From NCBI GenBank assembly GCA_037974965.1, contig JBBPFI010000001.1:1984001-2048000 (forward strand): DNA of 64,000 nt, read 5' to 3'. Position 1 is the stretch's first letter; each line of letters starts with the position of its first letter. The notes under the pieces are model-generated. The model made no database searches and was not told the origin of the DNA. It worked only from the letters and a program-made list of their open reading frames with translations. Position numbers and translations under genes: made by a program. The stretch is from Dacryopinax spathularia. Taxonomy: Eukaryota > Basidiomycota > Dacrymycetes > Dacrymycetales > Dacrymycetaceae. Positions 46,265 through 61,772 of the stretch are shown here, piece by piece.

Positions 46265-46611
46265 CTCTTCCCCTTGCACCTTCATCGGCCGGTGTGGCAT
46301 GCCGGCTTCCTAGCTTCCTTTCGTTCACAGTACCCTGCACGACTGTTATATCATGTATTCCAGTGATTGGTTTCACATTAGGATCCACATCTATAGACGC
46401 AGCATTTGCAATGCATGACACTCTGTATCATGACCTCTTAAACTGTGCGACCCCGTCGCGCGATGTCGGGCTGCAATTGTAGCTGCCCTGATCCGTAGGT
46501 ATGCCACAGCGGTCATACAGTGGTGCGACCAGATCGGTCAAGGATTCGGTCGTTGCCGGTATGCTCGCGCATACTTGGTTGCTAGTTCTGAAGGCTTGTT
46601 CGTCGGTTGAA

Positions 46612-47348
46612 TCACAGCTTTGATTTGGGGGGTTTGAATTGCAACCGTCCAGCATACGTCTGTTCTCGCCAAGCCTCTACCTTCTCATCGGTAGGCTTCG
46701 TAGATCGCTGCATCTTGATGTGCGACCCAGTTGCAACCAGCTTGTTGTTCGTGATGTCCCATACCTCGCAGTTTACTGTCTGTACGCGGGTGTTGAACGC
46801 TATCACGGTTGAGATGAAGCGAAGGGTTGCGCCCCTACATACACGTCAGTAGGCATCAAAACGTGAGAGAAGATTGGGCGCACAGAGGAGCTGGGGCATG
46901 GTAGGTGACGGTCAGGTTGAGCGAGACGCTCGGCAGGATGCTGGTGTCCGGCGGATCTAGCGCAGTGAGGGCAATGCTGGAGCAGCTGTGCGGAGGGTCA
47001 GGAGTGCAACGACGCATATATGCTATATGCTACGCACCTATCGATGAAGTATGCCGTACATCCACCATGCATGAAGCCTATCCCATTCAGCATGCCCTCC
47101 GTAACCTCTAACTCATGAATCGTCTCCGTCAAACGGCGAGTTGTCTTTTCTGGACCGCCGGACGAGGAGCCTGTGGGTATGGACTGCTCCTTCAAGTTGA
47201 GCGTCGTGAACCGTATTCCTTGTCGCAGGTCTTGTGCGAATCCAGGAGCATTCGGACCACCGATCCAGTTGTCCCATTTGAATATCGCAGCAGCCTTCAT
47301 CACCTCTGGCGCATTGCCCGCTATCGGTGATTTCGCTTGCTGACTCAT
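46612..47348 (-). CDS. Hotdog-fold acyl-CoA thioesterase, ACOT13/PaaI type
   Basis: Three exons (47348-47038, 46985-46884, 46834-46612) give 211 residues. The hotdog core is clear: GMLNGIGFMHGGCTAYFIDR carries the HGG motif, spliced onto SCSSIALTAL, then SVSLNLTVTYHAPAPLGATL and the closing strands NCEVWDITNNKLVATGSHIK. In relatives such as ACOT13 the residue after the HGG helix (Asp or Glu on the central helix) acts in hydrolysis of fatty acyl-CoA; here Asp stands in FIDR. The ~70-residue N-terminal extension is longer than in the human enzyme. There is no clear targeting signal. It is convergent with ARB1 and divergent from the F-box gene at 47731. Confidence 0.85.
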
Positions 47349-47730
47349 GGTGCACACAGGAATGAGTGCGACCCGCTGCAAGCCGACAGAGTATAGGCAG
47401 ATGAGGGTCTATAAGTTTGATGGGGTATTGCCAAAGTATGCTAGTCTGTCATTCTGGCAGTAGTTCTCAATGACCAATGACCACGTTAAGGTATGGAATG
47501 AGGTTGAGTTTTGGGTAAGTACTCAGCACATCGCGCCTCAAATGCACGTGTTTCTTCCCGGGCGCGTGTCGCGACCGATCCCTCTTTTTTCCTGTCTTCG
47601 AAACAGTTGCTCTGCATACAGACTACTGCCATCATCGAGCCACTCGCAGGAGTACCCTGCCCACTCCTCTCTTATTTCTTCGGAGGCTCGTAGTCGCGGG
47701 GTGGATCGAATGGACGTAAACAGTAGCAAC

Positions 47731-49444
47731 ATGCATCCGGTCTGGGGAATATACGATTTTGTCCACGCGCTCTGCTCATATCTCGCGAAAAACGATTTGG
47801 CCAAGCTGGCGCGTACAGCGAAGCTATTCCGGCCCATTGCAGTGCGTCACATCTGGAGAGAGCTGGACGATCGTGGAATATCCGCATTGTTGCAGATAGT
47901 CGTGGAAGGCGACACGGTGAGTAAAGTAATATCGGTACTGCCTGCGGAGTGTAATGCTCACAGCACTCTGCTTGAAGTCTATGAGCTCTCGGTGGTCCCG
48001 TTTCAATGAACACGCCGGCTTTGTTCGATCTGTTGCCGTCACACTCTCGGACAAGAAGATCAGATCGCGTCTATCTCGTATCGCAGCCACGCGCTCTCTC
48101 CAGTGCCGACCGATCTTACCCCACCTGCGGACTCTGTGCATCTCTCCGAGAGCTCCGGAAGACCTACTTTGTGGGATGCATTTGATGTCGACGACGCTAG
48201 AGGTTTTCGACCTACAAAGGCATCCAGAGCATGAGTTCGGACACCACAGCTGGCGCTTCGCATTCGAGGCAACTTTGCACCAGATCGACGTTGGGTTACC
48301 GCATCTGCAGGAGCTGCACCTGAGTACCCCGCTCGATGGTGGCAACGACATTCCAGACCAAATGCTTACACGCCCTTCTCAGTTGGTCAAATTCAGCTTC
48401 TCTTCCCAGGACTACATCAAGCTGGACGCTGTAAAGCCGCTGAGCAGGCTAGGCGGCTTGCACAAACTGAGCCTGACCGAGAACGAAGTCTTCTTGGAGT
48501 TTGCGAACCACCCTTCCTCTCTTAATGAGAAGACATTCGATAGTCGCACAAGCGTCACTCTGCACCGATGCACTCAAGACATTCTCCGAACGCTTGACCT
48601 GGTCGTAGGCCCTCTGCGACAGCTGAGTTGCAACGTGGACGACGACATGTCATCCGGTGAAATACTCGAAACTATGCATGTCATCACGAGATTCGCGGAG
48701 ACTCTGGAATCAGTGGAACTTTATTTCTGGCAAGTAGTCCCCAACAGTGGCACCTATGCACTGCGAGATGATATCTCTCCTCTGATGGGGTGTCGCAAAG
48801 TCAACACCCTTCATATGCTGTGCTTAACCAAAGGGGAGCCGTTCGATTTCACCGATGGTGATCTGCTCAGCATCGCAAAGAGCTTCCCAGACCTCGAAGA
48901 CTTCGAGCTCCAATGGCTAACAACCTCCGACTCTGCAGGGTCTGCAATCCCCGCCTCCAGTAACCTTCTCGATCCCAACGCTTTGACGTTGCGCGGACTG
49001 GAGCCAGTCCTCGAACGATGCCCCAAGCTTTCTCAAATCCATTTATCCTCTTTGAGCGCGCACAACACAGACGGTACCGCTCCTCGCGCTCAGGTCAGCA
49101 TGCGCCACGTATGCATAACATTCGAGCTCCTGAGCGGCTTAAACCCTTTCGCGGCGGGATTATACTTGAGTCGATGGATTCCAAATTGCTCCCTAGAGGT
49201 GTTGTATCCCGGTGACGAAGAGGTGACTGAGAAATTGCGACACCAGGTTGAAGGTAAGCAAGTGAGCATACTCATGGCCGCTCTCGAGCTACTCCGTTGT
49301 TATCGTCAAGTGGTGGACGAGCCTCTCGTCACCGCGGATCTTAGCACTCCGGAAGTAACCGAGGCTGTTCTCACCCTTGAGAACTTGGCACACCAATCCG
49401 TCGCTCGCAGTGACTTGCCACCGGCAGTGGTTACGAATGAGTAG
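47731..49444 (+). CDS. F-box/leucine-rich protein, copy 3
   Basis: Two exons (47731-47916, 47978-49444) give 550 residues, close to the 547 of the other two copies. An in-frame ATG at 47710 would add seven residues; the later one is chosen because it aligns with the MH-x-[VI]-W start of the others (MHPVWGIYDFVHALCSYLAK). The F-box is followed by an intron of 61 bases at the same place as in copies 1 and 2, and the next exon opens with the same W-x-x-F-x-E-H/Y-A-G pattern (RWSRFNEHAGFVRSVAV). The leucine-rich body ends in the shared SILMAALELLRCYRQV block (copy 2: IMTLLEAIRCHRQV). It lies ~17 kb from the other copies. Confidence 0.87.
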
Positions 49445-49745
49445 ACTAGTTTCGATTAGTTTCGATATCAAAGCTGAGCTATGTTCGGCTTGTAAAGGAC
49501 GTACACTCCTTCCCACACCACCTGTAAGATAGCCATATCCGACATCACTAATATCTGCTCATAATCCAAATACCTTGCTGCGTTTCATCAGATACGTGGT
49601 CCAGACGAGAGGGGATCGAAGATGGGCCGCATATAAACAAGCTTAGTGTACGGGGCGACCAAGTTGGTTTCCTTCTTCCGGTTAACGAGGGGGGTGGCAA
49701 CGTCCAGACTAACGAGTAATCTGCATCAAATCCTGTAGAAGCATG

Positions 49746-51556
49746 CTAACCAGCCCCTCGTCTTCTCTTGCCGGGTCTTTCCGCAGTGTCCCTTGTTTTG
49801 GCTGCAGCAGATGCACGCTCAACGGCCTGTTTCCGCAGATGCTCCGGCACCTTCTCCCAATAAATGCGCTCTCTCTCGCCCGAAATGAGCTCCAGCTTGA
49901 TTGTTGAGCTGTCCGCATCTCGAAAGTGCAGCACAGCGCGCTGTGCATGATCTGGTGTAGAGAAGCGGATATAGCACTGCACCTCCTGTTAGGAGCGCGC
50001 TTCTAGGCGAGCCAGCAAGACATACCGTATCCATTCCCTTGGTCCAGTCGACGTAGTCCACACCTTCTGACCCTTCTCCGCCGAGGGCAGCTGAGAATAT
50101 CGCTTTCAAGGCAGTCTTGTTCGTCGGTAAAGGCAAGCCTCTTGCGAAGGCCAAACATCCTGTTGGATAAGGCGGCTCGTCATCGAGGGGTCGTTTTGGT
50201 GCATTGACCGATGGCGTGCGCTGCGAGCGGACGGCAAGGGGCACAGGTTCTTGTGTTTTGCTAGTTGATGGTTGCGGTCGAGACAGCTCGAGTAGACGAT
50301 GCTGCTCAGCTAGATATTCAGCTTTAAGCTTCGTCCAACTTGCTCTAGAGAAGTGCGGTCAGCAGGAGGATATGTCCGATGGTGGTGTGCTTACTTTGAT
50401 AATGCTCGGAAGCCGAAGCGCTTGGCCTGGTTAATCGCGCTCCGCTGCGTATGGCCATTCTTAGGTACCCGAGTTTCGCTGTCGCTATCCTCGCTATCTG
50501 ACTCATCACTGCTACTCCCATCGGCTGCGGACGACGCATTGTCGGAAACCTCCCAAGGCCATCTACTAAAGAACTCTTCCGCCAGGGCTGCAGACTTGAA
50601 CACCACGAAGGCAAACCCTCGAAAGCGCTCTTGCTGACCACGATTATGTTGTCCAGCAGGAAACGAGATATGATGTATTGGTGGCTCAGCCGCTTCCTTG
50701 GAAGAGCATGCCTCTTGGCTATCCGGCAGGAGATGTGACAAGGCACGATAGACACCAGCCATCGTTCGGGCTTGTGCAGGTATGTTTTCCTGGATCACCA
50801 TGGTCACTAAGCATGCACCTCCTAGACGAAAGACTCACTGACGACATAAACCGTGCATTCTTCCCAGGCTGCATGCGTGTGTTGCAGAAGTATTCTGCGA
50901 GGGAAATGTAGCTCGTAGCCTTGTTGGCCGAATCGCATCTCCGGCCGAATGGCGGACGGGAGTTCACGCAGCGCCGATATAATCTGAGCTTCAGGTATCC
51001 CAGAAGGAAGGTATCCCAGCATTGGCGAGGCCTTCAACAGCGCTGCTAGCCGAATGTCTAGTCACACGTTAGCCTGCTGCGACCTGTACGGCCAGGATAC
51101 ATACGTACATTCGTCTCGCTCCAAAAGTCGGCGAACTGAGGGTTCCAGAAATATGGAGTAGGATGACAAGGCCATAGAGAACAATGCGCGTATATCTTCT
51201 GGGTCGGCAGTTGGTATGCGGGCTGCCCGCGGCTTGGGTACCTTCAATGCTGTCGGCGCGCTCGATGTCGTAGCTGTCGCGTTCGGGCTAGCATTCTCAA
51301 CAGCATGCTCAACAGCCTTCCCTTTTCCCTTCACAGATCTTGGCAGGAAGCCGAAAGACGCCATGAGCTCCAATAAGTAGGCCAGCCTGGCGAGGACCAG
51401 CGCCTTGTTGTCGAGCAGGTCGACAGCGTCGACGTTGCGGTGGTGGAAGGTCGCGGTGGCGCGTGAAACGCGTTCGCAAGTAGCAGCGAGGACGTCGGGG
51501 ACCACCTCTGAACTGTGACAACGACTTCAACTTGCACCTCATACCGCCTGATTCAT
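49746..51556 (-). CDS. LARP7/Pof8-type RNA-binding protein with xRRM
   Basis: Exons 51505-51109, 51057-50843, 50789-50395, 50344-50026 and 49985-49746, plus a possible 12-base first exon at 51556-51545, give about 525 residues in phase. The N-terminal third has a loose La-motif-like region (PEDIRALFSMALSSYSIFLE, SPMLGYLPSGIPEAQIISAL). An RRM follows: ECTVYVENIPAQA and RFRGFAFVVFKSAALAEEFF. The C-terminal domain has the marks of an xRRM: VDYVDWTKGMDT, CYIRFSTPDHAQRAVLHF, then the long helix LISGERERIYWEKVPEHLRK, which matches LEILSGDHEQRYWQK in LARP7. This family (LARP7, p65, fission yeast Pof8) binds telomerase RNA or 7SK and U6. A telomerase or U6 role is inferred. The exact start is uncertain. 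Confidence 0.78.
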
Positions 51557-51591
51557 ATATATCCTTCACTCTAGACTATCATCTTCTTGAC
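51557..51591. promoter_or_regulatory. Very short divergent promoter
   Basis: The ATG of the auxilin gene (51592, plus) and the likely ATG of the LARP7-like gene (51556, minus) are only 35 bases apart. Both genes must use overlapping leaders or initiate within each other. If the LARP7-like start is placed downstream, the gap is still under ~230 bases. Confidence 0.4.
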
Positions 51592-54457
51592 ATGGACGCT
51601 TTCAAGGACCTTTGGGATACGGCCGCACCGGCTTCCGCCCAGCAGCAAGCGGCAAAGTCACAGCCGCTCAACGCTGTAGCTGCTCAAGCCGCGGCGGCTC
51701 GGTCCACATACAACAAACCGGATAGCTTTGCATTGCTATCTTCAGCTCCTGGAAGCCGATCTCTCACTCCCGCACTTCCCACGCAAAGACCGACGTCGGC
51801 TGCTGCGGCCAGCAAACCCCCGCCTACAAGTCGGAACGGAGATGCTTTCAGCGATCTCATGTCGTTCGGAAGTGGTAGCTCGTCATCAAACAACCTATCT
51901 TTGGCGGACAGACAGGCACAGATGGAACGAGAGAGGCAGGAGAAAGAGAAGAAGCAGATGGAGGAGTACAAGGCGCAAGGCGCTTTCTGGGACCGCTTTG
52001 GAGGTGACGACCTCCTCAAGCCCACACCGGCGCCTCCGGCGACCTCTTCTCGCTCAAATACCCCGGCTCTAAAACCACTCGCTCCATCCCCCGTACCAAA
52101 GGCTCCATCTAAGCCTGCTCCATCCTCTTCCAATGGGTTCGACCTGCTGGACTTCGACTCTCTCGGCACCTCGGCTGCGCCCACATCATCACAACCATCA
52201 TCCCGCGTCTCTCCGGCTGCTGCACCAGCCCCAGATCCTTTCGACCTCGACGTTTTCGATCAGCCTCATTCTCGGACGGACATCCTCTCTGTTCCACAAG
52301 AGCCTGCGGCAAGGTCGTCCACCCCGGGAAGCTTCGATTTCGGAGACAGGGAAGATAGAGGTTGGCTCGAGAACGGGGATGACGACGAGGACGACATTCT
52401 CGGTGCACTCAGTCGTCCTGTAGCTGAGCGACGCCCGCCAGAGTCGCCTCGTTATCGAGAGGTACGTGCCCGCACAGCTGTAAGGGATATCGCGCTCATA
52501 TAACGGTAGTCTCCCTCTGCCCCGCAAGCCGCGCCGACTTCAGGAGCTCCACGCTCACGCGCCGTTTCCCCTCCACCGCACATTCTGGGTCAGATAGTCG
52601 AGATGGGCTTCTCTCCTCAGCAAGCGCGTTTTGCTCTTGCTACCACCGAATCAGGCCTCGATGTCCAAGCAGCCCTCGACATGTTATTATCCCAGCAGGC
52701 GGCAGCCGAACCTGAACCCGAACCTGAACGTTCACGCACCCCGTCTCGCGTCCTGCATATCGACCATGACGATGAGCATGATGCAGAGCGGATCGCTGAG
52801 ATCGAACGCAAGCGCCGACGCCGTCAAGGTCCGACGAGACAAAACATGGATTCCAGGAACGCCCCTTCACCCTACCTTGGGGATGAGAACCGCCCCGACT
52901 CGGCCAACTTGCACGAGCATGCCGATCGTCTGATCTCGCAAGCCAGCGAGTTCGGGTTGAACGTCTTCAATCGTGCAAACGCCCTTTGGAAGGTTGGACG
53001 AGAGCAGGTCCAGAAGGCGTATGAGGAGCGTAGAGCACAGCAGGGCGCTGCTGGGGGAAGTGCCCCTCCTGGCAACGGGAGGGGAAGAACCGAGAGTGGC
53101 AGACCGAAGTGGGCAGAGCAAGGCCCATGGGACGAGCCAAACAGCCCAACAGTTCCGATCCCGCCGCAAGCGGGTGGCTTCAGGGATGATGACGACGAGG
53201 GTATCCCCGCGGCGAGGCAGCCTGAGTCGAGCAGGTCGAGGCAGCAACAACCTGTGCCTCAGCAGGATAGGCCTCAGGCTCCAGCTGAGCGAAAACCTCA
53301 CGAAAGACGACCACCGGCGAAGGACGTTAGTATCTTCGGTGACGAACCGATCGGTTACGTATCTCCGGCACGACGACGTCCCGCAGCAGCCGTGTCTGCT
53401 CCTTCGCCTTCTCGTTCTCCCGCTCCTCAAGCAGCGCCCGCCCCACCTCCTCCCAAACCAAAACCGAAACCTGTGCGTCCTTCCGTTGCCGTTTCACCTG
53501 CTGCCAAATCCGCATCGGAAACGCATAAGGCCAAGGGTACCGAGTTTTTCAAACTCGGCCAGTTTGGCGAAGCGGAAACATCCTACACCAACGCTCTGGA
53601 TGTCTTGCCGGAAGGCTGCAGTAGCCGCATTCCTCTGTACAACAACCGCGCGGCCGCCCGGTTGAAGATCGGCAACTCCTCTGGTGTGGTGGAGGACTGC
53701 ACCGCCGTCCTAACCATTCTTTCTATTGATGGCACTGAATACAAACCGGATGCGGAAGAAGATTGGGAAGGAGTCAAGCTTGGCGATGCTGTGGTCAAAG
53801 CTCTCAGCAGAAGAGCCGAAGCATGGGAGATGGGCGAAAAGTGGGACAAGGCTGCCGAGGATTGGCAGCGTGTGGTGAGTCTGGGAACCTGGATTGGAAA
53901 AGCCAGATGGGACGTTGCCAATCGCGGTTTGGAGCGGTGTAAGCGCATGAAGGCAGGCAATGACAAAGCTGCCGCTCCACCACCCAAGCCGAAGCCGAAG
54001 CCGAAGCCGAAACCCACCCCTGCGCCAGTATCGACAAAACCGTCTGAAGCCGTCACGCGATTACAGGAAGCCAATCAGCAGCAGGACGAAGAGGAGAACG
54101 TACGAGCACAGCTCAAGGATAGCGTTGACGCCCGCTTGATGGCCTGGAAAGGCGGCAAGGAAAGCAACATCCGTGCTTTGATTGCGAGCTTGGATACTGT
54201 CTTGTGGGACGAGTTGGAGTGGAAGAAGGTCAGTTTGGGTGAACTCGTCACCCCTGCTCAGGTGAAGGCCAAATATGTACGAGCAATCGCGCGTCTACAC
54301 CCTGATAAGGTACGGTAAGTAACGTGCTATCCTCGCTAGGCGCTGATAGCTGTTCCAGCTGAGCGCATCGAAGGCCACTGTGGAGCACAGGATGATTGCG
54401 AACGGCGTGTTTGGTGCTCTGAACGAAGCTTGGAATGCTTTCCAGCAACAGGGATAA
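51592..54457 (+). CDS. SWA2: Auxilin-like clathrin-uncoating J-protein (Swa2)
   Basis: Three exons (51592-52461, 52510-54309, 54359-54457) give 922 residues. The N-terminal ~290 are disordered with several D-P-F/D-L-L/W-D-type short motifs (FDLLDFDSL, DPFDLDVF) of the kind that bind clathrin and adaptors. A UBA domain lies at about 316-354 (ILGQIVEMGFSPQQARFAL, ALDMLLSQQ). A TPR region is at about 625-745 (GTEFFKLGQFGEAETSYTNA, PLYNNRAAARLKIG). The J-domain ends the protein, with HPDK at 887-890 split from the rest by the last intron and a closing FGALNEAWNAFQQQ. This UBA-TPR-J order is that of yeast Swa2, which recruits Hsp70 to strip clathrin from vesicles and also acts in ER inheritance. 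Confidence 0.93.
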
Positions 54458-54580
54458 TGATTACTACTTAGAGGCACTTTTTTTGCAATGTAGTAGGCGA
54501 GATTGCTATCTCCCGCGCAACACGAACCTCTGTAAGCACATAGATGCCCGCCGTACAGGCCTGCCAACCATCGTTGAGCC

Positions 54581-55973
54581 CTAAGGCACTGGGCCATATG
54601 TCTCCGTGTACATATCGCGTCGAGTGATCTCCAGAACGTAGCCAATCAAGTCTTGGGGATCAGCTGGATCGGACAGGGCGTGCTGTCCCGTTTCGAGCTA
54701 CCGATTTATTCAATACGCGTCTTGGCCAAAACGAAGGCCAACTCACCAACTGGTCTTTGAGATCCGGATGCTGCTGATACTTCAAGACAAGAGCTACACC
54801 TAACTTGGCTGCTGACGATCCTGGGTTCTCCTGGTAACCAAAGGATCGCAAATGCCGCCAACACTCCTCTGCCGTCTCCTTTGGATTCGTAGACGTTCGT
54901 ATGCGTTCCATGTATCGTTCACCAATCTCTTCGAAACGAAGTGCGTGCCAGAGGTGTGTCGCAGTCTCGTATGTCTTGTTGTTGTAGACGACTTCATGGC
55001 GAGAGGATGGGCTCAAGTTGGCGAAATTGCTGCGGGGGTTCCAGCCGCTGGGCGGGCCGCCGTAAACGTGGATCACTGTAGAGCTCGGTGAGTTGATCAC
55101 AGCTCGCTCGGCTGCCGTGAACCTGGTGTCTTGCTGCGGCGTAGGTTGCGGAGGAGGCGCCCCAAGTCCGGCAGTGGCCAAGGTGGCCGTAAACCCTTCT
55201 TCCAGAGCCTGACGTACCGATTGTGCTGTTCCGCGGATGATCGCCTTCTGTTCTTCGGTCACCGGTTCCGTGCCTTGTACAAGACTCCGTTGGCTGGGAA
55301 TCAGCCTGTCGAGCATCATACGACTGTTGAACAGGGCCGTTTCGGTCGCCGTGCGGTGTTCTTTCTGGTTACCGAGTTGGTTTTGTGCCTGTTGCAGCTC
55401 CCAAGCGTAGTGAGCCGCTCTCCATTGACCGAGTGAGTTCATGGGACGCTGCCACATATCTCCTAGGCCATTGACGCCCATATACGGTGTAAACTGTTCG
55501 GAGACCGGAGGAGTGCGTAGGCTGACGGGCACCGCATCTCTTGCATACCATGGGTTGGGTACCGGAAGCGAGCTTCCAGGGGTGTTGTGAGGGACAGCGC
55601 TGGAATTGCAGTCTTCGAGCGCTGCCCTGCAGACGCAGATCCAAGGACAGTGGATCTGTGCGAGCCCCGTGGAATGACAGGCACAGTCGCACCCAATATC
55701 AACAGTCGGTGCCGGTGCATTTGCCGGGGGTGTTGGATGGACTTCACCCCATCGGTCATCGCTGACAGGCATGTACGCATAGTTTCCATAGATCGAGTCT
55801 TGGTACCAGTAGCCTCTCGGGCCGCAGACAAGATCGGTTGAGGAGGGTAAGTAAATTGTACCGGTTCCGCAGGGATAACAGATATAGTGACCTTCAGGAG
55901 GCTGCGGCGAGTCCCAGGCGGGGTCGCCAGGAAGAGGTTGAGACAAGTAGGTGCCCCAGGGAACTTGAGACAT
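54581..55973 (-). CDS. NADAR-like protein with cysteine-rich N-terminus
   Basis: Two exons (55973-54747, 54697-54581) give 447 residues; the 49-base intron follows Gln-Leu in the domain and joins it to LLETGQHALSDPADPQDLIG. The N-terminal ~150 residues hold ten or so cysteines, with a tight cluster (IGCDCACHSTG, CPWICVCRAALEDC) that could bind metal. A helical middle region follows. The NADAR-like domain begins IHVYGGPPSGWNPRSNFANL and includes VVYNNKTYETATHLWHALRF and LVLKYQQHPDLKDQL. The motif glutamate is a threonine (YETATH), so the usual chemistry is doubtful. It is convergent with SWA2 (124 bases between stops). Confidence 0.75.
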
Positions 55974-56771
55974 AGTGATGTATCGCAGTGACGAGGATAT
56001 TGAGTTGCAGTGATGAGGGGTCGAATGAAAGGGAAGAGCGCAGATTTGTTACGCGTCCATCATTTAGCAATATGTATGCCCGGACCGCAGGCCAGGCCGG
56101 ACGTACGTATGTTGAAACCACGTGCGGCGTAAAGCGGAGATTCGGAGAAAAGGATCGCCGCCGCACGGGCCAGCTATGATAGAGCCGCTAAGTCCGGGGA
56201 GTTGATTAGGAGTCTGATAGGAGCCCATTCAGGATTGTCGCCGAGATCCGTTGTGGCGCTTTATTCCTTTGGTGCGCTTCCAAACGGGGGAACCAAGACG
56301 CCTCAAATCCCCCGACCAACTTCATGTTTACGGGAAGTCAACTCAAGCCAGCGGAACTTCCAGGCGCAAAATCGCAGACGGTAGCCAGATCGCTTGACAG
56401 CTGAAGACTTGTACGTTGCGTGTCATTGGTATGGAGCGAACTAGGAACATGCAATCTCGTTCGGCAGGAGGTCGAAGTTCAGACTGAGATGAAGCAGGAA
56501 TAAACCGACTGGATAAAGTCATCATCTCTAGCAGGCCAGTTCTTAGGAGAGTCTTAGTCAATGTAGAGGGGTTTGGAATTGCTCAAGTGGCAATCAAGTC
56601 GCCAGCTCTCCTTGCGAAGTGGTTGAGATCAAGAACTAAAAGCGTTGAGGAGAGAGGCGCTCTGCGGCTTCCGGAAGTCGCGACTCATCGCGTCCTTGAT
56701 TGCTTCCGTAACGCGTCCCATCAATACGCGTCTATGCCGTTCTACATACCAGTTGCGAGCATACACCGGCC
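55974..56771. other. Intergenic stretch of ~0.8 kb
   Basis: This divergent spacer carries the promoters of the NADAR-like gene and SMC5. I see no gene and no strong TATA element in it. Confidence 0.5.
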
Positions 56772-61310
<4,539 letters not shown>

Positions 61311-61669
61311 GAACGTGACGGACGAGATGTGTGTAGACGTAGAGTAGAGCACGAGATGACTCATTTACCTTACCCTGGTATACCCGCTGTACAAAGCTCT
61401 TATGTATTGTTCCGAGATTTCATGTCTTTATCTCACTATCTTTCACCACATGTCTAATGACGACTTCCATCAGAGTAGAAGCCAATTTAATCGTGAGATT
61501 TCCCCGTTTCGCCGAACTATTCTTGTGCCTCCACGGCACACCAACCGCTTCCCAAGGTGGAGGCACCACCCACACCCACACACTGCACTAAATAGGCATC
61601 CTCGTCCGGTGTCTTAGGGCCGAAAGCGATCCAGGCTGTCAGCTCATCGCACCCACCCAAGCTCAGCGG

Positions 61670-61677
61670 TATATAAA
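61670..61677 (+). promoter_or_regulatory. TATA box of the SDR gene
   Basis: TATATAAA at 61670-61677, 96-103 bases before the ATG at 61773. It is a near-perfect TATA consensus. Confidence 0.6.
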
Positions 61678-61772
61678 CACCCCGTTCGAGCTGGCAACAT
61701 GGGTCCTGCCCGTCCACCCGAGCTACTGTCCTCTCCTACCCAGCATACACCGAGATAGACTGAGAATCGACG

